NCBI GenBank assembly: GCA_963971405.1
Contig: OZ020489.1
Location: 36,551,047-36,615,046 of the forward strand
Length of the DNA stretch: 64,000 nucleotides
Direction of reading: 5' to 3'
DNA from: Psococerastis gibbosa
Lineage: Eukaryota; Arthropoda; Insecta; Psocodea; Psocidae
This document shows, one piece after another, positions 12,720 to 23,585 of this stretch; the stretch's first letter is position 1, and each line of letters begins with the position of its first letter. Made by a program: the position numbers and the translations under genes. The notes under the pieces were generated by a model, which saw only the letters and a list, made by a program, of their open reading frames with translations, was not told the origin of the DNA and searched no databases.

Positions 12720-12870
12720 CAGACTTCTTCTTCGAATGCCTCTTGATATCGAAAATTGGCGATCATCATGGCAATCGTAGGCACGTAGTTTGGCTGAGCA
12801 TAGCGACAGTCACCAAGGTCCAAAATCCAAATTGCTATGATGATCGCCAATCTTAGATAGAAGACGCAAT
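12720..12870. repeat. Dispersed repeat D, inverted pair
   Basis: TTGGCGATCATCATGGCAAT at the left and ATTGCTATGATGATCGCCAA at the right are inverted copies. The same phrase recurs near 23105, 23305 and 28550, each followed by an AGAAGAAG-type run. The class is unknown. Confidence 0.55.
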
Positions 12871-12970
12871 AATTTAAAAAAGTTGGGGTTAAGTGTTGTG
12901 TGGTCCTCATACACACACTAACCTCGGAGTCTGAGGGATCATACGAAAGTTTGTTATTTGTGGCGATTAT

Positions 12971-13117
12971 TAAGGCGGGGATTCCACCAACATCAATAGT
13001 GATAGTAAATGTTTTTTTGACGTGGTAGCAGACATTTTTAGACAGTCTAATAATGTCAGCTACCACGTCAAAAAACATTTACTATCACTATTGACGTTGG
13101 TGGAATCTCCGCCTTAG
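12971..13117. mobile_element. Palindromic PIF/Harbinger-like MITE
   Basis: Almost the whole element is one hairpin. The left end AAGGCGGGGATTCCACC pairs with the right end GGTGGAATCTCCGCCTT. Both arms contain GACGTGGTAGC near the loop. The flanking trinucleotides (TAA and TTA) fit a TWA target site. Confidence 0.75.
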
Positions 13118-13450
13118 TGGGAAATGTTTCAATTTTTTCTGATCAGTTTCATTGATGTCTCTGTTATTGAAATTTCAACTTTGTTTGTTACAATAGACAT
13201 TCGTTAGTAACTCTTAATAAAGTTTGCAGTATAGGGCACTCCTAATGATGTGGACTTGCCATAAGTACTCTTATATAAACTAGTTTACCTTGTTGTGATC
13301 AATGTAGGTGAGATCTGCCTACACCCAAGGAGTAAAAAAAAACGTGTCCTCTATATAGGATGTAGATTATTAACTGTGGTTATGGATAGACCGGGGTTTT
13401 GTAAAAATCCCGTAGGCGTCGACAATAGAAGGTTTACTCACCGTATACCA
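13118..13450. other. Intergenic DNA, nothing recognised
   Basis: No feature seen on either strand. Confidence 0.4.
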
Positions 13451-13452
13451 TG

Positions 13453-13660
13453 TTAAGGTATAGATTTCCAATATTTTGTAAACAACGCAGGACTGAGTAT
13501 TTTAATCAATGTAAAATAATTGAGTAATTACTTGAGTAAATCCATTAATTTCTCGCTACACAGCTGCAAAATATGTATAATATATACTAGTATAAGAAAA
13601 ATGCATTAAAAAATACGAAATTTCATAGTACATTTGCATTTTGGCGCCTGAATGGTTATT
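13453..13660. mobile_element. Partial MITE, family G
   Basis: The start TTAAGGTATAGATTTCCA and the GTAAACAA that follows, plus the later AAAAATGCATTAAA phrase, match the element at 49291-49636. No matching right end is present here, so this copy is truncated. Confidence 0.5.
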
Positions 13661-13769
13661 GCTCTGGCCAATCAGGTGTAAGGAGCTTCCATATGTGTGC
13701 GCAGACCAAAGGGCAAACTTTTCGTTACTTATCACATGACCGAAGTTGGTATTAAGCTTTCCACTGCGC

Positions 13770-14250
13770 AAATTCAGCTAAACCAAAGGCTGTTGTAGAC
13801 ATTTGGTTGACATGTTTGTGGATGACATAACATTGTCAGTTGGACATAATTTATGCTGAATAAGCACGCTTCTTCATCTTGTTCTTCTTCTTTTAATGCA
13901 GATTGACCATCATCATTTAAATTTGTAACTTGGAGACCACAGCTCTGAAAAGAGAAGTTGTGCTCTTGCCAAACTCCTGCCTCAGGTTTTTCAACTAGGA
14001 TGTTCTTCTTCTGCCGGGAGCCCTCTGTCATTTCCTTGGGTTATTACATAGTTTACGTTCCTCATCACCTCAGTATTAAGCTTTTGACAGCACAAATTCA
14101 GATAAACCAAAGGCCGTTGCAGACATATGGTTGACATGTTTATGGATGACATAACATTGTCGGTTGGACACAATTTATACTGGACAAGCACGCACAACTG
14201 TGGTTAAACTAAGGCCCGTTCCCATGGCACCTGCCATTCCCTGCCAAATC
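13770..14250. repeat. Dispersed repeat, two tandem-like copies
   Basis: AAACCAAAGGC(T/C)GTTG(T/C)AGACAT with GTTGACATGTTT and GGATGACATAACATTGTC appears at about 13778-13860 and 14100-14185. Related inverted copies lie at about 23005-23060 and 23215-23250. Overlapping minus-strand open frames reflect the repeat and share no known domain. Confidence 0.55.
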
Positions 14251-14552
14251 ACGAACACACGTCGTTGTCAATGGCATCCATATCATCATCGTCATTATCA
14301 TCATTGGAATCATTAAAACACCTCTTCTTCTGCCAAGGACTTATGCTAATTATTTCTCGATAAATAATTGTCATAATTTCTGAATCTCCCCTATAACTAG
14401 TGCCTAATTTACATATACCTGTTGTACCTATAAGAACTCTTGTCTCCGGGATATCTGTGTAGGGGGTTATTAGGTAGAGCAATCTAGTATGGTCTGCTAT
14501 TATGATGCTTCATAGTTTTTCTTCCTATGGATTTTTCCTCAATAGTTTCCTT
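14251..14552. other. Intergenic DNA, nothing recognised
   Basis: There is a short ATCATCGTCATTATCATC simple-sequence stretch near 14281-14305 and otherwise nothing recognisable. Confidence 0.4.
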
Positions 14553-14716
14553 TGGGGGGTATTCCATATACGTACAACGTCAACGAAAAATTGAAAAATG
14601 ACGTTTTAGCAGACATTAAAGACATACTAAAAATTCTGCTACCACGTCAATTTACGTCATTTTGACGTCATTTTTCAATTTTTCGTTGACGTTGTACGTA
14701 TGTGGAATGGGCACCA
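14553..14716. mobile_element. Palindromic hairpin MITE
   Basis: The left arm from GGGGTATTCCATATACG pairs along its full length with the right arm ending CGTATGTGGAATGGGC. Near the loop are TTTTAGCAGACATTAAAG and TCTGCTACCACGTCA, variants of the box shared by the other hairpin elements in this window. The stem is about 65 bases. Confidence 0.75.
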
Positions 14717-14769
14717 TAGTTTCCTTTGGTGTGTGCCAAAGATGTACCTACCTAAAACACATGGACACT

Positions 14770-14895
14770 GAATAGTTCAGTTGGTAGAGAACTACAGTGG
14801 TACCTTGAGATACGAGTGACACAACTACTGGCCACAGTGGTGGCAAAAACGAGGTTTGAATCCGAAATGTGTGCCAAAGGGCACAATTAGTAAAG
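14770..14895 (+). mobile_element. tRNA-derived SINE fragment (second type)
   Basis: An excellent A-box-like stretch, TAGTTCAGTTGGTAGAGAAC (about 14773-14792), is followed about 60 bases later by the B-box-like GGTTTGAATCC (about 14854). The DNA between does not fold as a tRNA, so this is a SINE head and not a tRNA gene. Confidence 0.6.
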
Positions 14896-14899
14896 AGAA

Positions 14900-15420
14900 G
14901 AACTGGTGTTTTTTTTTTAACCATTTTAGTTCAACCTATTATGCATGCCTAAGTGCACCGTTTACGTTGTTATTAAATTTAGATATAGCGATTTTAAGTG
15001 TAGGAAATTGACGCCCAAAATTTAATACTTTTTATTTTTATTTAATTAACTAAGCTAGTTATTAAAATAATGGTCCATTTAAGTTGTAGAAGACTACTTT
15101 ACGCATCATACACGTATAATAGGATATTATTAATTTTTTGGTTTTGTAGCTTTTTCATGGGATTTATTTTGAAATTTCAGCCTCCAATTATTTTTATGAA
15201 AAAATACTGTACCAAAAATTAAAAATACCCTATTATACTATATTAGGCATGAAGTACTTCTACTGTTACTAGTACTACTACTACTACTACCTCTTCTAGA
15301 ACTGAAATGAGTCAAATCTCTAATATCTTGCCTTCGTTTATTTAAAAAAAAAAATAAGTCTATAAAAACAACGGATTTTGGGGTACCTATATCCTACGGG
15401 ATGTAACACACTCTTAATAT
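14900..15420. other. AT-rich intergenic DNA
   Basis: No gene is seen. A short ACTACTACTACTACTAC run lies near 15270-15290. Confidence 0.4.
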
Positions 15421-15423
15421 GGC

Positions 15424-15568
15424 CGAATTTAAAAAAATCAGCACTTGGCGGCATTTAAACCCATGTTCTAATCCTATCTGGGGCATTGCATTAACCGCAG
15501 GACAACAAGGATATGAATAGATGGTGGGTTTGAACCCTGCCAAGTCCAGATTTTTTTAAAACCTCTAA
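15424..15568. repeat. Inverted pair of tRNA-like repeats
   Basis: The segment from TTAAAAAAATCAGCACTTGG at about 15428 is mirrored by the segment ending CCAAGTCCAGATTTTTTTAA at about 15560. Each arm includes a B-box-like region (GGGTTTGAACCC on the right arm). The right arm resembles the tRNA-like half-element at 63287-63330, which also ends AATCCAGATTTTT. Confidence 0.5.
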
Positions 15569-15569
15569 T

Positions 15570-16236
15570 TTATAATATCTATAATATTTATAACCTATAA
15601 TATTTGTAACCTCTAAGTTATAATGAGGAGGTTGCCTAGTACCTCATTAATCTAAGTTTGTTTAATGTCAGTATTATGCATACCACATAATGCTGTAATA
15701 AGTTTGTGGTATTCTAGCGCTGAATATAGCGATAATGAACATTTTCGGCTTCGCTAATGACCAATTAACAAACTTTTCCACTGCTACATAAATTTCAAGA
15801 ATGAAATTAAAGTCCCATAGCTCCTGCAGGAGCATTTCAAACTCCCCCAGGCCCTCTTAGAAAGGACGGTTCCTTCTTTAACTAAATTATAACCATAAGC
15901 CTGCGGACTTGGAGATTAGTTATAAGGGCATGACCCCGTATGTGCACCATACTGGAACGGACCTGGCTCCAGGCTGTTCTGTGTCGGAAAAGTCGGCCCG
16001 AACCGTGTCTTCCAAGGCCACGGGTGGGCGGGTCGGTAGGGCAATGCCACGACAAGCCGCAGACGAAATGGGGGCAGACCACTGATGACTCTTCTGGGCA
16101 GAGGCCTTCTTCATCGTCAGAATGTTACAACTCAATCAGGTTGATTTTGATTTGAACCAGAACAGAACACCATAAGATTGTACGTCTCGTAGGAAATAGG
16201 TTCCCCCAAAATCCGTTGTTTTCATAGACTTCTTAT
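15570..16236. other. Intergenic DNA, unclassified
   Basis: The part from 15890 to 16150 is GC-richer, with open frames of 66-71 codons overlapping on both strands. I recognise no domain and see no splice context, so no gene is called. Confidence 0.35.
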
Positions 16237-16237
16237 T

Positions 16238-16515
16238 TTTTATTTAATTAAAGTAAAAGTAAATTCGTGTCGGGGTGGTACTACCCGTGGTACAGGAGTT
16301 TTCAGGTTGCATCAACAGCCTCCTGTTTAACCTATCGACAGTCAGGGAAGACTGCCGGGACCGCCGGCTTTACATGCCCTCCGAAGCATGGTAGTCAGAA
16401 GATAAATAATTGTACCACTAGAAAATTTTGGCATTCGGGTGGGACTCGAACCAGTCACCTTCTGGATGATAGTCCGAGTCGTTACCTCTACGCCATTCCG
16501 ACATTTATTTAATTA
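16238..16515 (-). mobile_element. tRNA-derived SINE with target duplication
   Basis: On the minus strand the head lies at about 16503-16430 and has GGCGTAGAGGTAACGACTCG and the B box GGTTCGAGTCCC. The body carries CATGCTTCGGAGGGCATGT, the same core as the SINE at 883. The tail is otherwise different. TTTATTTAATTAA flanks both sides (about 16239 and 16503), a likely target-site duplication. Confidence 0.75.
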
Positions 16516-17045
16516 ACAAAGCAAAATATTAAAGATTTGGCTCATTTAAGTTGTAGGAGACTAAGGGCTAAAATTCCAGAGGTCTCCGCTAACCTTTTCC
16601 TGAGTTTCCCCATGGATTTTCTGTTCAACACCTTAACTCTATATCCCCCCCATCTATCCACTCAAGAGCTGTCATTTCGGGCCCAAGCAATAAGTATGGC
16701 CTCCACTTGCTTAGGCATGGGCGGAGGACCATCAGAACTCTAACGGTGCTCCTGACCGGGCACGGGCCATTTGTGTTCACTTGAAGAGAATACAAGAAGC
16801 TACAAGAAGGGAATGTCGCTGCTGTCGACTTGAAGAAGAAAGAACCGGTCCGAGTTTACTCGAACATGCTTTCCAATTTATCAATTAGTAGGGAGGGAAA
16901 ATGATTAATTTCATGGTAAATAATTTTCCTATGGTTAAATTTCGGATATCACGGGGGGGGGGGTCGTCCACCTGACCCACAGACCAACACATTACCACAC
17001 AGCAATAATGGCAGGGAACGCAATGCATTTGAGCGTGAATTTGCT
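16516..17045. other. Intergenic DNA, nothing recognised
   Basis: No gene is supported. A G run lies at about 16953-16963. Confidence 0.4.
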
Positions 17046-17049
17046 ATCA

Positions 17050-17660
17050 TTTTTTCAATTTTTTTTTTTTTTTTTTTTTTTTGCACAAAACCAAATACTT
17101 TTTGGGAAAGCAAACGGTCCGGTTTCGTTACTCAATTTAACACCTAAAACATGCCTGAAGGTAGAAATCATCGATAGAAAGGTTTCGCAGAAAAATTATT
17201 TTTAGTCATTTTTCATTAAAATTAAGTTATTTTTATTTTTTTACCCCCAGAAGCAAACTATCAAGGGGTAAGCGACCCCCCGCATTTTTTCAACATTAAT
17301 AACGACTAGAATATATGTAAATTAAAATAAATCGTTGGAGCCGTTTTTGAGAAATAATTTTTTAGACGTTTTTTTGGAGTTTTTGAGAATGAACCCCCCC
17401 CCCCAAATTGAGTTAGCCCAAAATAAAAATAAAATGGTCCCGAGGTATGATTTTTGTGAACCTACATGCCAAATTTCACCCAAATCCACCGTGTAGTTTG
17501 CCCGGAAATCGATGAACAGACAGACATACATACAGACAGAGCGACAGACAGACATTTCGTAAAAACCACTTTTTTTGGTTCCTGGGACCTCAAAACGTGT
17601 AAATCCGTTGAAATCTCGGAATCGAAAATTTCGACCATCACAAAGCTTTCCTTATACTAC
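17050..17660 (+). repeat. Dispersed repeat ending in a CAGACAGACA tract
   Basis: A long AT-rich body is followed by CCAAATTTCACCCAAATCC, a CAGACAGACA-type tract (about 17516-17552), TTTCGTAAAAACCAC and GGGACCTCAAAACGTGTAAA. The same 3' order is found inverted at about 19005-19110. This looks like the 3' part of an unidentified transposon family. The short frames reading into it are not genes. Confidence 0.55.
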
Positions 17661-18600
17661 GTATAAATTGGAAAGCAACAACAGAACACCTCTGCAAGTG
17701 TAGTGCCCTCTGGAGGGAGAGATTCGAGTGCCATGGGACTGCCTTCACGGATCTCCTGCAAGACAAGGCCATCGGCTTGGAGAACTTGACTGCGTTCGTG
17801 AATAAAACTAAACTCACAGGCTTGTGAAGTGAACTTATGACTGTTCAAAGGGCTGTAGCCTACGTCAGTCGATTCCACCAATAATAATTATTATTATAAT
17901 TATCCATACATGACCCAGCCATCTCAGTCCACAGTTTTTATGTCGCTAATTACAGATGGTGTAGTACTTCTAGTTCAACGTAAGTTCTTTGTCAGCACCC
18001 AACGTCGTCTCACTCGTCTCTGGGTGCTCCAAAGATTTCTCGCAATACCATTCCTATTCCTTTCATGTCCTGATGGCTTCCAAAACCATATTAATTCTCT
18101 ATGGCTCCAACAGCACGTGGGGTTCTATGCCGGAAGAGACCACAGGCAGGGCGTGGTGACGGTTTACATAACTCGGTCGTTCTCTGCACAGCCTTGTGTG
18201 TCTGCCTACTGGAACTCGGCAATACTAGTCACTCAGCCATTAGCATCTATAGTAAGTAATGCGGTCGTTGGCTAATATGGCAATGCACTCAGTACTGAAC
18301 ATGCAACCGCCTACCCATATTAAAAATATTCTTCAGAAGAAACTAGGGTCGGTACTTACGGGTACTCAGGACTCTGTACTTGGTTAAGACATGCTTTCGC
18401 TTGTAACATTGCCTCAATGGTAAGCTTGGCTCAACTTGTCCATTATCGCTTGTAGCCGGTGTAGGTTGACAACGAGGACGTATACTAGGCCAAAAATTCA
18501 TACTGAAGCAATATAATGTCCGAAATCCATGGGCTCATTGACATAGGACAAGGGATCAATGGGCCTAGATTCATTAGTAGTTCATCCTTCAGGACATTAT
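17660..18600. other. Intergenic DNA
   Basis: No gene is supported. The segment near 18400-18470 is the inverted partner of 6733-6800. Confidence 0.4.
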
Positions 18601-18606
18601 TATTAT

Positions 18607-18890
18607 CAGGGACGCCGACTTGGGGGGGGGGGGGGCACTGTCCATCTTGCCCCCACAGACTAGTTTCTGGGGCCCCCAGAAGGAAAGAGCATTCGCAATG
18701 AAGAGGCACAAGTCCTTGATATAAACTTTTAGTCACTAATTTTATAGAAAGAGCGAGTGTACGTCGGTCAACGTTTTCTGCATTATAGTTATTTTAAATA
18801 ACCATTTATACCAATGCATTTTCCTAATACTTTCCAGAGTACCGAATTCTTGCCCCCCCCCCCCAGAATTTTCAAAACTCGGCGTCCCTG
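18607..18890. mobile_element. hAT-like MITE with 8-bp target duplication
   Basis: The ends CAGGGACGCCGACTT and AACTCGGCGTCCCTG are inverted copies. ATTATTAT directly precedes the left end and directly follows the right end. A CAGGG start with an 8-base duplication is the hAT pattern. The interior holds a G run, a C run and no coding sequence. Confidence 0.85.
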
Positions 18891-19004
18891 ATTATTATTA
18901 ACACGGGTACTCAGTAGATATGCGATACGTGGCTGTCTTGGTTATTTTGCACTGTTAATTTGCTTTCCTATTTATACCTTATTATTGTATTAGGAGAGCT
19001 TTGG

Positions 19005-19137
19005 TATGGTCGAAATGAGATTACGAGATTCCAACACGCCTTAAGGTCCTGGAAACAGAAAAATTGGCTTGACGAAATGTCTGTCAGTGTCTGCATGTAA
19101 CTCGCATGCACGTTCAAAAAAAAAAAATTGTCTATGG

Positions 19138-19181
<44 letters not shown>

Positions 19182-19425
19182 ATAACTTGATTTTGAGGAG
19201 TTTTATACCACAAAACAACGAATAAATTAATATTTTTTACAAAAACAACTCTGACTTCACACATTATATTGTAGTACTTTTTAATGTAAACAAACCCCAC
19301 TAGTTCAAATCCCCTTTGATAGTTTGGCTCAGGGTGTAAAAAAATAAAATAAGCTACATTTTCATGAAAAATTACTAAAAAATAATTTTTCTGATGAACC
19401 ATTCTATGTTTTAATTTCAGGTAGG
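19005..19425 (-). repeat. Dispersed repeat, inverted copy of 17050-17660
   Basis: Read on the minus strand, GACAGACATTTCGTCAAG and TTTCCAGGACCTTAAGGCGT correspond to the 3' part of the repeat at 17050-17660. A T run of about 38 bases lies at 19141-19180. The long minus-strand open frame of 170 codons passes through this low-complexity tract as a lysine run and has no domain. Confidence 0.5.
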
Positions 19426-19480
19426 CCGATGAAGTTGCTAAATAGAGTAACAAAACTGAAAATAATGCCTTCCAAAGCAA

Positions 19481-19744
19481 CAGGCGCGGATCTACGGGGG
19501 GGGGGGGGGGCTATGGGGGCTATAGGTTCCTCAAAATGCGTAAAGCCCCACTATTTCAGTCCTATTGTTCACAAATTTTCTCCCGGGGGAGAACCCCGGT
19601 CCCCCCTTGTGCCCAATTATAGTAACTCCCTATAATATAGAAACCTTATTCCTCTGGAAATGCGTAAAACCCCAATATTTCAGCCTTATTTTTCAAAAAT
19701 TTTCACTTAGCCCCCTCCTTGGTCTCATTCTAGATCCGCGCTTG
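19481..19744. mobile_element. hAT-like MITE
   Basis: The ends CAGGCGCGGATCTA and TAGATCCGCGCTTG are inverted copies. The flanking 8-mers CAAAGCAA and CAAAGGAA agree at seven of eight positions, as expected for an aged hAT target duplication. The interior has two GCGTAAA(A/G)CCCCA-type internal repeats and no gene. Confidence 0.75.
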
Positions 19745-19799
19745 CAAAGGAAGGTTTTGGTTTTGAAGAAACAATTTTTTATGAAGATATTATGAATTA

Positions 19800-19892
19800 T
19801 AAATAAATAAATAATAAATAATGACTTTAATTTTTTTAGCTGAGACCACCCATTGAACCATAAGGCCCTCTCTTACACTCAATTAGGGGTCA
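19800..19892 (-). mobile_element. SINE tail fragment
   Basis: AAATAAATAAATAATAAATAA followed by AAGGCCCTCTCTTACACTCA is the reverse complement of the tail of the SINE at 883-1100. The head is missing. Confidence 0.55.
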
Positions 19893-20369
19893 GCAACAAA
19901 AACAGTATGAAATTTACAATACAATTTAAAGTCGATAAAAAAAATTCCCTAAGACTAAAACACTCACTCACACACACAAGCATGGGGTGGTTCGAATAAA
20001 TCCTATAGGCTATATAATAATTGATATTAGATGCTTCTTGAGTCGATTTATTATAATAGCCTATCAATTTTTTTCATACAAGAATGTGAACCTGAGGGCA
20101 CACAGTGTTGCGATTTTAATATGCCGTGTATTCTCTCGCCGTTGATTATATTCTTCCGGTAAGTACCGATACGTTATCGGGCGTACGTTGGCTCCAGCTC
20201 CAGTCGCTCCAGACGAAGCTGAGCATGCGCATGTGACTCCAGGTCGCCCAACCAGCCTGAGTCCCAAGGTCGTTTACATTCCGACTTAACGTGCAGCCAC
20301 TTTCATTTTTCATACTTAATGCATAATTTATTTTGATAACTCACCCGTGCGTCGGATGCAACGAAACTT

Positions 20370-20810
20370 GTTCTACTGGATGATGTACCTTAAGTGGCCC
20401 AAATTAAACACGTGGAAATCCACGTGCATATATCCATCCATGTAAAAATCCATCAAATACAGCTTGTAGGTTCATCATAGTATATTTAATAAAATTGTCA
20501 TTCTGACCCAAATACTATACATATAATTTCAACCAATCAGAAAAAAAGAATCTTACTGTTAAGAGACAATCGGAGATGGAAACGTTCCACTGGAAAGTGT
20601 ACCTAAAGTGACCCAAATTACACACGTGGAAATCCGCGTGCATATATCCTTCTATATAAAAATCCATCAAATATACCGTAGCCTGTAGGTTCATCATAAA
20701 TAATAAAATAATAAAAAAATAATAAAATTGGGATTGTAATAGTGCAACTACTGTACGTAATTTCAACTAAGCAGAAATAAAAAATAATCTTACAGACAAT
20801 TGGAGGGGAA
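20370..20810. repeat. Tandem duplication, two units
   Basis: Two units of about 215-225 bases start near 20375 and 20587. Each has CACGTGGAAATCC(A/G)CGTGCAT, AAAAATCCATCAAATA, TGTAGGTTCATCATA and a TAATTTCAAC(C/T)AA(T/G)CAGAAA end. CACGTGGAAATCCACGTG is itself a near-palindrome. The minus-strand frame at 20515-20766 is not conserved in the other unit. Confidence 0.65.
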
Positions 20811-20887
20811 AGGGAAAGGAAAAATGAAATATCTCATGAAATCGTAGAGCTGCCAAAAATAGCAGGACAACAGAAGAAACATATCTT

Positions 20888-21262
20888 CTTATTCCTTGTT
20901 TTGAGGTCACAATGTCAAAGATTGGTTCACAGCAACTCCCTGCATATCATTCTCCAGGTCTTTCGGTCCTGTGCCTTCCTCTTCAGCTCTTGGTACGTTT
21001 GAGCTCCTGCGTCCTCGTTCAGTTGATCCACGAATTCCTTCTTCGGCCGCCCTCTTCTATTGGTTCCTTCCACTGTACCCACAATGATGGTGTGCACCAG
21101 ATTTTCTTGCCTTAATGAACGTCCTACCAATTTCCCTTTTATGTTTTTTTATATGGGGTAGCAGCTGTCTTCTCTTCTTCAATAGCCTTTTGCTCACTCT
21201 TTCATTAGTTTCGTGGCCCCTCCAGCTGATCCGTAGCAACCTTCAAACGCTTCAGGCCTCTT
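20888..21262 (-). mobile_element. LINE ORF2 C-terminus, relic
   Basis: On the minus strand, two adjacent frames give LRISWRGHETNERVSKRLLK and then RRGRPKKEFVDQLNEDAG with TYQELKRKAQDRKTWRMICR, the same tail as at 4970-5340 and 8990-9355. A frameshift separates the two parts and no upstream reverse transcriptase is present. This is the cleanest of the copies here. Confidence 0.8.
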
Positions 21263-21277
21263 CAGTTCCTTATCTGC

Positions 21278-21766
21278 CAGTGCCGGGTTCGGCGATGGGG
21301 CCAGGAGCCCCCACAAAAAGCAGCCAAATACAAAATTGGAATAGATTAAAAAAACTAAAGCAAATAAATAAACTTGCGAAATACAAGACATGTAGAGTAG
21401 TGGTACGGACTCTGACTTTCACCCTAAAGGTGGTTCTACACTTGCTACATTTTCTGGCCATGCTTCGGAAGGTATGTAAAGCAGGCGGTCCCGGGCCTTC
21501 CTAGTTGAGTGTAAGAGAGGGCTTTATAGCTCTAACTCGGCTAGGTTGGCCTAGTAATAGAACAAAAAAGTCCTTATTTATTTATTAATAATTTGGAGGA
21601 AAATTGGAACGTGCCGTGGCGTTGTATTAATGATTAGTCACTTACTCTATCTATTGTATTTTTATCCTGAGTCTCTATTTTGTAAGGATATAAGACTTTT
21701 CTGCCCGAGAAAGGGCTCCCACAGAATTTCGGCTCAGGGGCCCCCACAAGGCCAAACCCGGCACTG
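21278..21766. mobile_element. hAT-like MITE, perfect 8-bp duplication, nested SINE
   Basis: The left end CAGTGCCGGGTTCGGC pairs with the right end GCCAAACCCGGCACTG. TTATCTGC lies immediately outside both ends, a perfect 8-base target duplication. A SINE (21385-21592) interrupts the element, so the MITE inserted first. A relative with the same ends lies at 41891-42354. Confidence 0.9.
21385..21592 (+). mobile_element. tRNA-derived SINE nested in a MITE
   Basis: This matches the SINE at 883-1100: GTACGGACTCTGACTTTCACC, then the core CATGCTTCGGAAGG, a GTGTAAGAGAGGGCTTTATAG block and a TCCTTATTTATTTATT tail. The B box is damaged because a short piece around it is missing. Confidence 0.75.
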
Positions 21767-21769
21767 TTA

Positions 21770-22085
21770 TCTGCTATAGCTCAAGCTCCCCGTGTTAGCG
21801 CCGAGTAAAGTAGGTTGGAACGCGTGGGTACCCAGTTTATTCTTGTACTTCTATTCGTAGATGTACTGATCTGGAATTCTCATCGGAAATTTTAATGAAT
21901 GCAATCTTTCAATTATTGACTCCAATATGACGTGAATTGTAGGCCATGGTCGCGATTATTGGCAAGTCGCATAAATGGGACAGGATTTCACGTGAGCCTA
22001 GCATAAGGAATTACACATAGAAGGCTGTGCATTATTGTACTTGTGATTTGATATGTTGCCAGAAATTGCACCCACTTGATTTAAC
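21770..22085. other. Intergenic DNA, nothing recognised
   Basis: No feature seen. Confidence 0.4.
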
Positions 22086-22087
22086 CC

Positions 22088-22470
22088 TAAGGCGCCCATT
22101 CCATAGATCGGCTAGGGCTATTTACAAAAACGGTGACGTGGTAGCAGACATTCAAGACTTAGGTGACGTTTCCACCGACCTCGCATTGCAGAATGCAAAT
22201 GACATTGACGGAAAGAATTTTTCTTTTTATAGAAATCTATTAAAATGTTTGTACTTAACATATCCCATGACGCCATTTTTTAATTTTAGTTTGTTTGTGA
22301 TTTTACTGTATGATCATTGAGCAATTTTAACTATGGCATAGAGGAAAATAAACATTTCCGTCAATTCTGCAATGCGAGGTCGATGGAAACCCCGCCTAAG
22401 TCTTGAATGTCTGCTACCACGTCACCGTTTTTGTAAATAGCACTAGCCGGTCGGTGGAATGGGCGCCTAA
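22088..22470. mobile_element. Palindromic PIF/Harbinger-like MITE, long form
   Basis: The left end GGCGCCCATTCCA pairs with the right end TGGAATGGGCGCC, flanked by TAA on both sides. Both arms contain GGTGACGTGGTAGCAGACAT and the AAGACTTAGG block. The loop is an AT-rich segment of about 150 bases. A full sister copy is at 33035-33429 and a copy cut by the window end starts near 63911. Confidence 0.85.
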
Positions 22471-22558
22471 CGTGGGGTGCAGCATTGTAATCATCACTCA
22501 ATGATTCAATTCAAAACTGTACACCTTAATTGGTATTTTACTTCATTTTTTCATTGAT

Positions 22559-22612
22559 CTGCCCAGGCCATAGGCGACTAGTTTAATAACTAGTCGCCTA
22601 TGGCCTGGGCAG
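22559..22612. repeat. Perfect 24-bp hairpin
   Basis: The arms 22559-22582 and 22589-22612 are exact reverse complements around a 6-base loop (TTAATA). The arms begin CTGCCCAGGCC. It is not similar to the other hairpin families here. Either a cruciform-forming relic or the fused ends of a small element is possible. Confidence 0.8.
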
Positions 22613-22671
22613 TATCAAGAGTAAATCTAGAAATGGGTTAAGGTTAGGGGAATGGGTTGATACTTGATAGA

Positions 22672-22745
22672 AATGAGTGTAAGAGATGACTCCGCTAGGT
22701 TGGCTTTGTAACCGAACAAAAACCAATATTTATTTATTTATATAC
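22672..22745 (+). mobile_element. SINE tail fragment
   Basis: GTGTAAGAGATGACTCCGC then TAGGTTGGCTTTGTAACCG and a TATTTATTTATTTAT tail match the 3' end of the SINE at 883-1100. Confidence 0.6.
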
Positions 22746-22749
22746 CTGA

Positions 22750-23585
22750 TATCTATTCAGAGCAATATGGCAGTTTATAATACTATACTATAAATACTAC
22801 GTGTTTTGTAATTAGCCAACCGTTCTGATTCCGCTTTAGTAACCGTTGAAGATGGTATAACTAGCGTCGGAAGTGACATAATTCTGTAACCTAATGTACA
22901 ATTTGAAATCGAACTATTTTTACGGTTTGCTGATTGTCACACTTGCTGGAAACTCCCACAGTACCATAACTTACACAATTGACCTGGCTAGAGTACTACG
23001 GGTATATATAAATATGTCAACCATATGTCTACAACGGCCTTTGATTTAGCTGAATTTGCGCTATGGGAAGCGCTTTTCAGAACAGCAGAGTCCAATATCT
23101 GAATTGCCATTATGATCGCCAATCTTCGATGGGAAAGGCATTAAACGAAGAAAAAGCGTGCTTTTCCAGTAGTATAAATTGTGTCCAGTATAAATTGTGT
23201 CTAAAAGACAATGTCATGTCACCTAAACGGCCTTTGGTTTAGCTGAATTTGCGCTATGGAAACCCCTTTTCAGAGCAGTAGTGTCCAAGATCCTAATTGC
23301 CATGATGATCGCCAATCTTCTATGGAAGAGGCATTAAAAGAAGAAGAAGATAGAACTATATACATCATCAACATGACAAACGGCAGTAATACCTATATAT
23401 CGCCTAGATGTACCTAACATAATTCTTCAAACATGTAGTACAAGTGTAATTTAGTGTAATTACCTATGAACATGTAGCGTACTTGATGTTAGGTATTATG
23501 TAGGTAGCAATATTGCCAACTTCTTGTCATCATGAGCATTGTAGATTAGTAGACTGCTATTTTCAATTTTTCAGGCTGACGCCTG
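22750..23585. repeat. Intergenic DNA with two dispersed-repeat D copies
   Basis: Copies at about 23010-23160 and 23225-23350 share CGGCCTTTG(A/G)TTTAGCTGAA, GAATTTGCGCTATGG, a CAGAGCAG(C/T)AG-type stretch and ATGATCGCCAATCTTC, ending in a short GAAGAAGAA run. They relate to the inverted pair at 12720-12870 and to 13770-14250. No gene is present. Confidence 0.5.

Noticed and set aside
16430-16505. tRNA gene on the minus strand
   Set aside because: The T-arm is good but the acceptor arms do not pair, and the body continues into a SINE core with target duplications.
18968-19480. Minus-strand frame of 170 codons with a lysine run
   Set aside because: It reads through a 38-base T run and a dispersed repeat; no conserved motif, no splice context.
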